DNA of 46,934 nt from an uncultured Nocardioides sp. GTDB lineage: Bacteria; Actinomycetota; Actinomycetes; Propionibacteriales; Nocardioidaceae. Shown piece by piece: positions 22,898 through 30,321 of the stretch. The stretch covers positions 1 through 46,934 of the forward strand of contig NZ_CANKYS010000017.1 of the NCBI RefSeq assembly GCF_947488025.1, given 5' to 3'. The number at the start of each line of letters is the position of its first letter. The stretch's first letter is position 1. Position numbers and translations under genes: made by a program. The notes under the pieces are model-generated. The model was not told the DNA's origin, made no database searches, and saw only the letters and a program-made list of their open reading frames with translations.

Positions 22898-23672
22898 GGT
22901 CCGGGTCCCGCACGACCACCTCGAGCCAGCTGTCGAGCCGTTCGAGCTGGTCGCTGCGTCCGAACAGCGGCCGCTTGCCGGGCGGCGGGAGGTAGCCCAC
23001 GGCGTCCATCACGAGCCAGTGGGCGTCGGCCGTCGTGCCGGTCGCGGCGGCGTAGCGTCGGAGGAGGTCGAGCGCCGGGCCGGTGCCGTACGCCAGCGCG
23101 AGGTTGGACGCCGCGTGGGCCGCGTCGAGCCACGCCGGACCGGTCGAGGTCTCCACCCAGTCGACCACCCCGGTGATCGCCTCGCCGGGCCACAGCAGGT
23201 TGCGATGGCTGAAGTCGCGGTGCAGGAACGTCGGCTCGTACGCCGGCGCGGGCCCGGCCAGCACCTCGAACGCACGTCGCCACGACTCCGGGTGCCGCGT
23301 CCAGGCGGGCACGACCCACTTCGCCTCCCACGCCCACGACTGGAAGGTGCGGAAGGGCTCGGCCGGACGCTGCTCGTGGATCGTCGTCAGCAGATCGACC
23401 ATCGCCTGGAGCCGCTGCTCGCCCAGCGCCTCGCCCTCCTCGAGCGGGGCGCCCGGGAGCCGGGACATCAGGTGGGCCGCGGCGCCGGCGGCTGTCCCGT
23501 CCGCGTCGAGGGCGATGCTGTACGGCACCGACTCGGCACCGTCGTCGTGCTGGAGCGCGAGCATCGTCGACGTCACGCCGCCGTCGAGGGCGTCGTACGA
23601 CGTGACCCCTGCGCCGAGCGCGGAGGCCGCCCAGTCGAGCGCGGCTGCGATGTCGACGTCCGGATCGGGCAC
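22890..23672 (-). CDS. Aminoglycoside phosphotransferase-fold protein with an abridged N lobe
   Basis: The 260-residue product has the C lobe of the APH/choline-kinase fold: the catalytic loop FLHRDFSHRNLLW (Asp in HRD) and the metal-binding Asp in ITGVVDWVETSTGPAW. The N lobe starts normally (DALDGGVTSTMLALQ) but runs almost directly to AGAAAHLMSRLPGAPL. About 35-40 residues that normally hold the ATP-anchoring Lys/Arg strand and the helix with its partner Glu are missing, while the frame is intact. It may be a pseudokinase or a decaying gene. It should not be read as an antibiotic resistance determinant. Confidence 0.75.
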   Translation of the reverse strand: MPDPDVDIAAALDWAASALGAGVTSYDALDGGVTSTMLALQHDDGAESVPYSIALDADGTAAGAAAHLMSRLPGAPLEEGEALGEQRLQAMVDLLTTIHEQRPAEPFRTFQSWAWEAKWVVPAWTRHPESWRRAFEVLAGPAPAYEPTFLHRDFSHRNLLWPGEAITGVVDWVETSTGPAWLDAAHAASNLALAYGTGPALDLLRRYAAATGTTADAHWLVMDAVGYLPPPGKRPLFGRSDQLERLDSWLEVVVRDPDLS

Positions 23673-23713
23673 GCGGCGACGTTAGCGGACGTGCGGCGGC
23701 CCGGCCGGCCGGC

Positions 23714-24754
23714 TCAGCCCTGGGCCGGCCAGAGGGAGTGGTAGGCGTTGATCGCCGGCTGCCCGCCGAGGTGGGCGTAGAGCACGTGCGAGTCGGCGGG
23801 GATGTCGCGCGAGGTGACGAGGTCGATGAGCCCGGCGAGCGACTTCCCCTCGTAGACCGGGTCGGTGATCATCGCCTCGAGCTGGGCGCCGAGCGCCATC
23901 GCCTCCATCGTCGAGTCCACGGGCAGGCCGTAGAGCTCGCCGGCCCAGCCCTCGAGCACGGTGATCTCGTCGTCGCGCAGGTCGCGGCCAAGCTCGATCA
24001 GCTCGGCCGTGTGGCGGGCGATGCGTGCCACCTGGTCACGGGTCTTCTCCAGCGTGGCGCTGGCGTCGATGCCGAGAACCCGACGACGTACGCCGGTGAG
24101 GTCCTCGAGCGCGGCGAAGCCGGCGATCATCCCGGCGTGCGTCGAGCCGGTGACGGTGCAGACCACGATCGTGTCGAAGGTGATGCCGAGCGACTTCTCC
24201 TGCTCGGCCACCTCGAAGGCCCAGTTCGCGAACCCGAGGCCGCCCAGGCGGTGCTCGCTGGCGCCGGCCGGGATGGCGTACGGCGTGCCGCCGGACTCCT
24301 CGACCTCGCGGATGGCGTCCTTCCACGAGTCGCGGATGCCGATGTCGAAGCCGTGGGGGTCGAGCCGCGAGTCGGCGCCCATCATCCGGCTGAGCAGGAT
24401 GTTGCCGACCTGGGTGTTGGTCGGGTCGTCCCACGGCACCCACTTCTCCTGCACCAGCCGGCACTTGAGGCCGAGGTGGGCCGCGACGGCGGCGACCTGA
24501 CGGGTGTGGTTGGACTGGAAGCCGCCGATGGAGACGAGCGTGTCGGCACCGGAGGCGAGCACGTCGGGGACGATGTACTCCAGCTTGCGGACCTTGTTGC
24601 CGCCGAAGGCGAGGCCGCTGTTGACGTCCTCGCGCTTGGCCCACACCTGCGCGCCGCCGCCCTGCGCGGCGAGGTGGTCGCTGAGCCGCTCCAGGTGGTG
24701 CACCGGCGAGGGGCCGAAGGTGAGCGGGTGGCGGGGGAACTGGTCGAGGATCAC
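23714..24754 (-). CDS. acdS: 1-aminocyclopropane-1-carboxylate (ACC) deaminase
   Basis: The 346-residue PLP enzyme has the Schiff-base lysine K54 (FGGNKVRKLEY), S81 in GGFQSNHTRQ, and a PLP phosphate-binding TVTGSTHAG loop. The residues that separate true ACC deaminases from D-cysteine desulfhydrases, a Glu and a Leu (about 295 and 322 in Pseudomonas), are present as E302 (PVYEGKS) and L329 (YAHLGG). It converts the plant ethylene precursor ACC to 2-oxobutyrate and ammonia in the cytoplasm, typical of plant-associated bacteria. The ATG overlaps the GntR-gene stop (ATGA), so the two form one operon. Confidence 0.92.
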   Translation of the reverse strand: MILDQFPRHPLTFGPSPVHHLERLSDHLAAQGGGAQVWAKREDVNSGLAFGGNKVRKLEYIVPDVLASGADTLVSIGGFQSNHTRQVAAVAAHLGLKCRLVQEKWVPWDDPTNTQVGNILLSRMMGADSRLDPHGFDIGIRDSWKDAIREVEESGGTPYAIPAGASEHRLGGLGFANWAFEVAEQEKSLGITFDTIVVCTVTGSTHAGMIAGFAALEDLTGVRRRVLGIDASATLEKTRDQVARIARHTAELIELGRDLRDDEITVLEGWAGELYGLPVDSTMEAMALGAQLEAMITDPVYEGKSLAGLIDLVTSRDIPADSHVLYAHLGGQPAINAYHSLWPAQG

Positions 24755-25437
24755 GGGGTCTCCTGCTGGTCGGGCCGGTCGGCCGGGTCGGGGATCAGGT
24801 CGGCGAGGTTCTGCCAGGTGCGGGAGGCGACGTCGGCCGCGGCCTGCTCGTCGCGGCTGGCGCAGGCCTCGACGAGCCGGGCGTGCAGGTCGACCGACTC
24901 CGAGCCTGCGTGGCTGGCGAAGCGGCGGCGCTCGAGGCGGCGTACGACCGGGGTGAACTGGTCGAGGACGGTGGCCAGCGCCCGGTTGCCGGACACCTCG
25001 ACGGCGACCCGGTGGAAGTCGTCGTCCGCGGCGAGGGCGCCGTCGGTGTCACGGGCGTCGATGGCCGCCGCGAAGCGTGCGTTGGCCTCCCGCATCCGGT
25101 CGAGGTCGCCGGTGGTGAGGCGGGCGACCGCCTCGGTGACCGCGAGACGGTGCATGGCGACGACGACGGCGTGGGCGTCGCGCACCTCGGCCAGGTCGAT
25201 CTCGGCGACGACGGTCGAGCGTCCCGGCGCGGCCCGGACCAGGCCGGTGTCGCCGAGACGCAGCAGGGCCTCACGCACGGGCGTACGGCTCACGCCGAGC
25301 CAGGCGGCGAGCTCGGTGTCGCGCACCACCTCGCCCGGCGCCAGCGTGCCGTCGACGATCGCGTCGCGCAGCCGGTCGTGGACCGAGTCGCGGAGCAGCG
25401 CCGTGCGGAGCGGAGCGGGGGAGGCGGGGACCGGCAT
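24751..25437 (-). CDS. GntR-family (FCD) regulator of acdS
   Basis: The 228-residue protein has an N-terminal GntR winged helix (VRDTELAAWLGVSRTPVREA, then LLRLGDTGLVRAAPGRSTVV) and a C-terminal FCD ligand-binding domain, seen in ARFAAAIDARDTDGALAADD, then DFHRVAVEVSGNRALATVLD. FCD regulators commonly sense carboxylic or amino acids. It precedes acdS with an ATGA overlap, and a perfect palindrome covers its start codon, so it likely represses its own operon until ACC or a related ligand is present. Most proteobacterial acdS genes use an Lrp-type activator instead; GntR pairing is an actinobacterial arrangement. The start is ATG at 25437. Confidence 0.88.
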   Translation of the reverse strand: MPVPASPAPLRTALLRDSVHDRLRDAIVDGTLAPGEVVRDTELAAWLGVSRTPVREALLRLGDTGLVRAAPGRSTVVAEIDLAEVRDAHAVVVAMHRLAVTEAVARLTTGDLDRMREANARFAAAIDARDTDGALAADDDFHRVAVEVSGNRALATVLDQFTPVVRRLERRRFASHAGSESVDLHARLVEACASRDEQAAADVASRTWQNLADLIPDPADRPDQQETP

Positions 25438-25450
25438 GCAATATATTGCA
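25437..25450. promoter_or_regulatory. Perfect 14-bp palindrome, probable GntR operator
   Basis: TGCAATATATTGCA is fully self-complementary and starts at the first base of the gntR start codon. It is the most AT-rich spot in the area and sits in the divergent region between gntR-acdS and the luciferase-like gene. TATATT inside it could serve as a -10 element. Binding by the adjacent GntR protein is inferred. Confidence 0.65.
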
Positions 25451-25525
25451 CATCGTTCGTGGGTTTCGGTCAAGGGGTCGACGCAGCCGAGGGAACAACC
25501 AGGGTGGTTGAGTGTTGAACCAGTC

Positions 25526-26548
25526 ATGAAGAAGATCGGGTTCCTGAACTTCGGCCACTGGACCGACTCGCCGCAGTCCGCGGTGCGGTCGGCGTCCGAC
25601 ACGCTGCTGCAGTCGATCGACCTCGCGGTCGCGGCCGAGGAGCTCGGCGCGGACGGGGCGTACTTCCGGGTGCACCACTTCGCGCGCCAGCTCGCCTCCC
25701 CGTTCCCGCTGCTCGCCGCCGTCGGCGCGCGGACCAGCCGGATCGAGATCGGCACCGGCGTGATCGACATGCGCTACGAGAACCCGCTCTACATGGCCGA
25801 GGACGCCGGGTCCGCCGACCTGATCGCCGGCGGGCGGCTGCAGCTCGGCATCAGTCGGGGATCACCGGAGCAGGTGATCGAGGGCTGGCGCTACTTCGGC
25901 TACGCCCCCGCCGCGGGCGAGGACCAGGCCGACATGGCCCGGCGCCACACCGAGGTGCTCCTGCAGGTGCTGGAGGGGGAGGGCTTCGCCCAGCCCAACC
26001 CGCGCCCGATGTTCCCCAACCCGCCCGGCCTGCTGCGCATCGAGCCGCACTCCGAGGGCCTGCGCGACCGCATCTGGTGGGGTGCCGCGTCCGACGCCAC
26101 CGCCCGCTGGGCCGCCGAGAAGGGGATGCACCTGATGAGCTCGACGCTCAAGGCCGACGAGACGGGCGAGCCCTTCCACGTGCAGCAGCGCAAGCAGATC
26201 GAGGTCTTCCGCGAGGCCTGGCGCGAGGCCGGCCACGAGGGCGAGGCGCGCGTGTCGGTGAGCCGCTCGATCATGCCCATCACCACCGACCTCGACCGGA
26301 TGTACTTCGGCCACGAGGGCAGCAGCTCCGACCAGTTCGGGCAGATCGAGGCCAACCTGCGCGCGGTCTTCGGCAAGACGTACGCCGCCGAGCCCGACGT
26401 GCTGGTCAAGGAGCTCGCCGAGGACGAGGCCGTCGCGGCGGCCGACACCCTGCTGCTGACGGTGCCCAACCAGCTCGGCGTGGACTACAACGCCCACGTC
26501 CTCGAGTCGGTGCTGACCCAGGTGGCGCCTGACCTCGGCTGGCGCTGA
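25526..26548 (+). CDS. Luciferase-like (LLM class) flavin-dependent monooxygenase
   Basis: The 340-residue protein has the LLM TIM-barrel pattern: MKKIGFLNFGHW at the N terminus, AAEELGADGAYFRVHHFARQ (the HH position of the luciferase active site), SRIEIGTGVIDMRYENPLYM and GGRLQLGISRGSPEQV. Such enzymes use reduced FMN or F420 to oxygenate or reduce small molecules. The start ATG at 25526 is used. It diverges from gntR-acdS across the palindrome at 25437, so it may share that control, and is 32 bp upstream of an NAD(P)-binding reductase gene. Confidence 0.87.
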   Translation: MKKIGFLNFGHWTDSPQSAVRSASDTLLQSIDLAVAAEELGADGAYFRVHHFARQLASPFPLLAAVGARTSRIEIGTGVIDMRYENPLYMAEDAGSADLIAGGRLQLGISRGSPEQVIEGWRYFGYAPAAGEDQADMARRHTEVLLQVLEGEGFAQPNPRPMFPNPPGLLRIEPHSEGLRDRIWWGAASDATARWAAEKGMHLMSSTLKADETGEPFHVQQRKQIEVFREAWREAGHEGEARVSVSRSIMPITTDLDRMYFGHEGSSSDQFGQIEANLRAVFGKTYAAEPDVLVKELAEDEAVAAADTLLLTVPNQLGVDYNAHVLESVLTQVAPDLGWR

Positions 26549-26580
26549 GCCACCACCCACCACACGAAGGAGCTGATCCC

Positions 26581-27231
26581 ATGGCACGCATCACTGTTCT
26601 CGGCGGTACCGGATACGCGGGCGCGGCGGTCGTCGCCGAGGCCCGCAGGCGCGGGCACGACGTGACGGCAGTGAGTCGTACGGCACCGTCCTCACCGGTC
26701 CCCGGAGCGGACCACGTCACCGGCTCGGTGCTGGACGCCGACGTCCTCGAGCGCACCACCACCGGCCGCGACGTCGTGCTCGTCGCGGTGTCACCCCGCG
26801 GCGACATGGCCGGCAAGGTCGAGGGCGTCGTCGAGGACCTCATCGCCCGGCTGGCCGGCACCCCGACGCGCCTCGGCTACGTCGGCGGCGCGTCCTCCTT
26901 GCTCACCGAGGAGGGCGGTCCGCGGCTGTGGGACGTCACCGAGGACCAGATGCCCGACGAGGTGAAGCCCGAGGTCCAGACCGGCCTCGACGCGTTCGCG
27001 ATGCTGCAGGACAGCCCGGAGTCGCTCGACTGGTTCTACGTCAGCCCGCCTGCGGACTTCGGCTCGTGGCTGGGCACGGAGTCGAAGGGCGCGTACGTCC
27101 TCGGCGGCGACGTGCTGCTGCGCGACGCCGACGGTGCGTCGACGATCTCGGCCGACGACCTGGCGCTGGCGATCGTCGACGAGATCGAGACGCCGACGCA
27201 TCGCAGAGGACGGTTCACCGCGATCAGCTGA
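26581..27231 (+). CDS. NAD(P)-binding oxidoreductase (atypical SDR)
   Basis: The 216-residue protein begins with the Rossmann motif ITVLGGTGYAGAAVVAEARR (GxxGxxG) and follows the NmrA/YwnB-like atypical SDR layout, with DVVLVAVSPRGDMAGKV in the middle and STISADDLALAIVDEIETP at the C terminus. GAAGGAG lies at good distance before the ATG at 26581. It probably works with the upstream luciferase-like enzyme, perhaps as a redox or structural partner, since the two are 32 bp apart on the same strand. It is convergent with the F420-type gene. Confidence 0.83.
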   Translation: MARITVLGGTGYAGAAVVAEARRRGHDVTAVSRTAPSSPVPGADHVTGSVLDADVLERTTTGRDVVLVAVSPRGDMAGKVEGVVEDLIARLAGTPTRLGYVGGASSLLTEEGGPRLWDVTEDQMPDEVKPEVQTGLDAFAMLQDSPESLDWFYVSPPADFGSWLGTESKGAYVLGGDVLLRDADGASTISADDLALAIVDEIETPTHRRGRFTAIS

Positions 27232-27249
27232 CGCGCAGCCGAGCAGGAC

Positions 27250-28239
27250 TCACGACGGGGCGGCCGCCCGCAGCTTCTCCAGCAGCGGGCCAGCCGCCTC
27301 GCTGATGAACCGGTCCTGCCCCTCGTCGCCGACCTGCACGAGCGCGACGTCGGTGAAGCCCGCGTCCCAGTAGGCCGAGACGGCCTCCACGATCTTGTCG
27401 AGGTCGGGACCGCACGGGATCGACTCGGCGACGTCCTCGGGCCGGACGTACGTCGTCGCGCCGGAGAAGCCGGCCGGGGTGGGCAGGTCGGCGTTGACCG
27501 ACCAACCGCCGGCGAACCAGCGGAACTGCTCGTGGGCCCGCGCGACCGCGGCGTCCTCGTCGGGGTCCCAGCAGATCGGGATCTGGCCGATCGCCCGGGC
27601 GTCCGTGCCGATACGCGGGGCGTCCCGGACCCCGTTCCACGCGTCGACGATGTCGGCCTCGGGCTCGGTGGCCACGAGGTGGTCGGCGAGCGAGGCGAAC
27701 CGCTCGATCGCGCGCTTGCCGCCGACGGCGACGCCGATGTCCACGCCCTGCTCCGGCAGGTCCCAGATGCGGGCGGAGTCGACCTGGAAGAAGTCGCCCC
27801 GGTGGTCGACGAGCTCGCCGGTGTGGAGCGCACGGATCACCTCGATGGCCTCGGCGAGCATGTCCTGACGCTCGGCGATCGCCGGCCAGCCGTCGCCGAC
27901 GACGTGCTCGTTGAGGTTCTCCCCGCTGCCCAGCCCCAGGGTGAAGCGGCCCTCGGCGAGGATCTGCAGCGTCGCGGCCTTCTGCGCCACGACGGCGGGG
28001 TGGTAGCGCAGGGTCGGGCACGTCACGTAGGTCATCAGGCCCACGCGCTCGGTCGCCTGCGCCACGGCACCGAGCGTCGCCCAGGCGTACGGCGCGTGCC
28101 CCTGCTCGGTGAGCCACGGCGAGTAGTGGTCGCTCATCACCTCGAAGTCGAAGCCCGCCTGCTCGGCGGCGACGGCGTACGACACCAGCTCCCGCGGGCC
28201 ACTCTGCTCGGTCATCAGCGTGTATCCGAAGCGCGTCAT
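27250..28239 (-). CDS. F420-dependent LLM-class oxidoreductase (TIGR03557-like)
   Basis: The 329-residue protein matches the F420-linked glucose-6-phosphate dehydrogenase-like branch of the luciferase superfamily: RFGYTLMTEQSGPRELVSYA, FDFEVMSDHYSPWLTEQGHA, RVGLMTYVTCPTLRYHPAVV and GRFTLGLGSGENLNEHVVG. These features belong to the uniform actinobacterial subfamily named by TIGR03557, whose substrates are mostly unknown. The ATG at 28239 starts the homologous region. Divergent from the small DDP-rich protein gene across 115 bp. Confidence 0.88.
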   Translation of the reverse strand: MTRFGYTLMTEQSGPRELVSYAVAAEQAGFDFEVMSDHYSPWLTEQGHAPYAWATLGAVAQATERVGLMTYVTCPTLRYHPAVVAQKAATLQILAEGRFTLGLGSGENLNEHVVGDGWPAIAERQDMLAEAIEVIRALHTGELVDHRGDFFQVDSARIWDLPEQGVDIGVAVGGKRAIERFASLADHLVATEPEADIVDAWNGVRDAPRIGTDARAIGQIPICWDPDEDAAVARAHEQFRWFAGGWSVNADLPTPAGFSGATTYVRPEDVAESIPCGPDLDKIVEAVSAYWDAGFTDVALVQVGDEGQDRFISEAAGPLLEKLRAAAPS

Positions 28240-28354
28240 GCTGCGACCGTAGCCAGCCGTCCGGGGACACCCACCACCCGACGAGGTGAGGTGTGCTTGG
28301 GGTGCGCTGCTTGTGTGGAGACTGACGGACACACCACGACCGAGGAGGACTGCC

Positions 28355-28540
28355 ATGGGTGGCAAGGACGACAGCGAGGGCCAGGTCTCCGAGCTGGCGC
28401 AGGACGCGCCCGAGGAGATCAGCTCCGGCGACTCGGTGGCCGGCCAGCCGGACCCGCACCCCGACGAGGTCGACGAGGGCGCTCAGGGGCCCAACGCGGT
28501 CCCGGACGACCCGACCGGCGAGCACCCCCACAAGCCCTGA
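28355..28540 (+). CDS. Small acidic hydrophilic protein
   Basis: A 61-residue product, rich in Asp, Glu, Pro, Gly and His, is preceded by a strong GAGGAGG ribosome site 8 nt before the ATG at 28355. It has no hydrophobic segment and appears disordered. The function is unknown. It is followed 19 bp later by the SDR gene on the same strand. Confidence 0.65.
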   Translation: MGGKDDSEGQVSELAQDAPEEISSGDSVAGQPDPHPDEVDEGAQGPNAVPDDPTGEHPHKP

Positions 28541-28559
28541 CGTGCGGTAGGACACGCTC

Positions 28560-29216
28560 ATGAGCAGGCCGGTGATCCTGGTGGTGGGGGCAGGGCCGGG
28601 GGTGAGCGGCTCGGTCGCGCGCCGCTTCGCCGACGGTGGCTACGACGTGGCGCTCCTCGGCCAGGATCAGCAGGTCCTCGACCAGCTCACCGTCGACCTC
28701 GGGGCCCGCGGGGCCACGGTCGGCCATGCGGTCGTCGACGTCACCGACGAGCAGGCCGCGCGCGACGCCGTACGCCGCTTCGGCGAGCACACCGGGCGCA
28801 TCGACGTCCTGCACTTCAACCCCAGCGCCTTCCGCGAGGAGGACCCGCTGACCCTCACCGTCGCCGGTCTGCTCGAGGACGTCGCGCTCGGGGTCGGGGC
28901 GCTGCTCACGGTCGTGCAGGCCGCGCGCCCCTTCATGTCCGCCGGCGGGCGGATCAGCGTCACCGGCAGCATGGCGGCCGACGAGCCGTGGGAGCGCGCG
29001 GCGTCGCTCGGGGTGCAGAAGGCCGGCGTGCGCAACCTCGTGCACAGCATCGACAAGACCCTCGCGCCCGACGGCATCCGGGCGGTGTCGGTGACGGTGC
29101 GCGGGGCGCTGGCGCGCGAGGGCGTGTTCACCCCTGACCGGGTGGCCGACGCGATCTGGGACGCGGTCGCGACCGGTGACGCCGACTGGCGCAGCGAGGT
29201 TCCCTACGGTGGCTAG
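28560..29216 (+). CDS. SDR-family oxidoreductase lacking the catalytic Tyr
   Basis: The 218-residue protein has the SDR cofactor loop GAGPGVSGSVARRFADGG (residues 10-27), the DVTD acidic-adenine motif near 60-63, and S137 (VTGSMAA). At the YxxxK position it reads L150-G-V-Q-K154, so the lysine is kept but the proton-donating tyrosine is replaced by leucine. The N-terminal loop GAGPGVS instead of TGAxxGIG is another unusual feature. It may bind NAD(P) without classical dehydrogenase activity or use another residue. The start ATG at 28560 has a GTAGGA site upstream. Confidence 0.82.
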   Translation: MSRPVILVVGAGPGVSGSVARRFADGGYDVALLGQDQQVLDQLTVDLGARGATVGHAVVDVTDEQAARDAVRRFGEHTGRIDVLHFNPSAFREEDPLTLTVAGLLEDVALGVGALLTVVQAARPFMSAGGRISVTGSMAADEPWERAASLGVQKAGVRNLVHSIDKTLAPDGIRAVSVTVRGALAREGVFTPDRVADAIWDAVATGDADWRSEVPYGG

Positions 29217-29226
29217 TCTTGATGAC

Positions 29227-29664
29227 GTGCAGTCCAGCCGCCCGACCACCCGTCGCCCGACCACCCGTCTCGCCGCGCTCGCGGCGGTGGCGGTCCTGCT
29301 CCTCGGCGCTGCGGCCTGCGGCGCGGACGACCCCGCGGAGCCTGCCGACTCGGCCTCGACGTCGGCGGCCGACACCGCGGCGCCGATCCCGGCTGCGGAC
29401 GCGCTCGCCCTGGTGGCCGACGGGGCCGAGGTGATCGACGTACGCACCCCCGAGGAGTTCGACGCCGGGCACCTCGACGGCGCGGTCAACATCGACTACC
29501 AGGCCGACGACTTCGCCGACCGGGTCGAGGAGCTGCCGCGCGAGGCGTCGTACGTCGTCTACTGCGCGTCGGGGCGGCGCGCGACCGGCGCGGTCGAGCA
29601 GATGCGCGAGCTCGGCTTCACCGACGTCGTCAACGGCGGTGGCTACACCGACCTCGCGGGCTGA
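29227..29664 (+). CDS. Rhodanese-like lipoprotein
   Basis: The 145-residue product has a lipoprotein signal (LAALAAVAVLLLGAAAC, lipobox LGAAAC) and an extracytoplasmic rhodanese domain: EVIDVRTPEEFDAGHLDGAV and the active-site loop VYCASGRRA with the sulfur-accepting cysteine. The GTG at 29227 is preferred, as it sits 10 bp after the SDR stop and gives a normal signal-peptide length; the open frame upstream lies inside the SDR gene. It may handle sulfane sulfur or thiol oxidation at the cell surface. Confidence 0.88.
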   Translation: MQSSRPTTRRPTTRLAALAAVAVLLLGAAACGADDPAEPADSASTSAADTAAPIPAADALALVADGAEVIDVRTPEEFDAGHLDGAVNIDYQADDFADRVEELPREASYVVYCASGRRATGAVEQMRELGFTDVVNGGGYTDLAG

Positions 29665-29682
29665 CCGGCTGCCCGCGCGGGA

Positions 29683-29901
29683 TCAGCGCTTGCGACCGAG
29701 GAGCAGGTAGGCGATCGGGCCGACGGGCTGCACCGTCAGGGCCGGGGCCCAGAGCAGCTTGGGTCCGCGCACGAGCTCGGCGGGGCGCTGCTTGAGGTCC
29801 CTGGCGCACCAGGCGGTGACGGCGACCTCGACGATCCCGGCGACGGCGACGAGCTTCTTCTGCGTGGGCGTCATGTCGCCCCAGGACTTCTTCTGTGCCA
29901 T
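29683..29901 (-). CDS. Small PLDc_N-type membrane protein
   Basis: The 72-residue product has a charged N terminus (MAQKKSWGDMTPTQKK), one transmembrane helix (LVAVAGIVEVAVTAWCARDL) and a second short hydrophobic segment ending in VQPVGPIAYLLLGRKR. The VQPVGPIAYLLLGRK end is the signature of small PLD nuclease N-terminal-domain membrane proteins. The function is unknown. It is convergent with the rhodanese gene, with only 18 bp between the stops, and 28 bp downstream of the next membrane protein gene. Confidence 0.75.
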   Translation of the reverse strand: MAQKKSWGDMTPTQKKLVAVAGIVEVAVTAWCARDLKQRPAELVRGPKLLWAPALTVQPVGPIAYLLLGRKR

Positions 29902-29929
29902 GACCGAACCGTACTCGGGGCGGCTCGGC

Positions 29930-30229
29930 CTACGCACCGCTGTAGCCGTTGATCGCGATCCAGAAGACGACCACGCCGGCGAAGGCCGCGATCAGCCCCC
30001 ACCATGCGCCCGTCATCGCCCGCCGCCCGGTCGGCGCGCCCTCGCGGGCCAGCCCGGGCAGCGCGACGGTGATCGCCGCACCGATGCCCGCCATCGCGAG
30101 CAGCTGCACCGGGACGATCCAGCTCTCCGTGCCCGGGTCGTCGAGGACGTACGCCGTCGCCGGCAGGCTGAGCATCCCGGCGACGAGCAGGACGACGATG
30201 CCCAGGAGGCGCTGTGCGGACCGGCTCAT
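29930..30229 (-). CDS. Small hypothetical membrane protein
   Basis: The 99-residue product has three hydrophobic helices (LLGIVVLLVAGMLSLPATAY, WIVPVQLLAMAGIGAAITVA and GLIAAFAGVVVFWIAINGYS) joined by short polar loops. No known family was recognised. The ATG at 30229 opens the frame with hydrophobic sequence soon after. It lies between the structured element downstream of paaZ and the PLDc_N-type gene on the same strand. Confidence 0.65.
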   Translation of the reverse strand: MSRSAQRLLGIVVLLVAGMLSLPATAYVLDDPGTESWIVPVQLLAMAGIGAAITVALPGLAREGAPTGRRAMTGAWWGLIAAFAGVVVFWIAINGYSGA

Positions 30230-30252
30230 GGCGGCACGCTAGCGGGCGTGGG

Positions 30253-30302
30253 GCGGTGCGTGAGGCACCTTTTGGGGCCGCAGAACCTGCGTCACGCACC
30301 GC
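30253..30302. other. Compact sequence predicted to fold as a three-way junction
   Basis: The outer stem is GCGGTGCGTGA (30253-30263) with TCACGCACCGC (30292-30302), 11 perfect base pairs. Inside, 30264-30279 folds as GGCaCC-TTTT-GGgGCC and 30280-30290 folds as GCAG-AAC-CTGC, leaving one unpaired base (G30291). Almost every base is used in pairing. It lies 20 bp past the paaZ stop, so it may act as its terminator. Its perfection also suits a small repeated palindromic element or an RNA gene. No copy was seen elsewhere in the window. Confidence 0.65.
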
Positions 30303-30321
30303 TCCTCGCGGGGAACGGAGC

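Noticed and set aside
22890..23672. Aminoglycoside resistance gene
   Set aside because: The fold is shared by many unrelated kinases and the ATP-anchoring part of the N lobe is missing.
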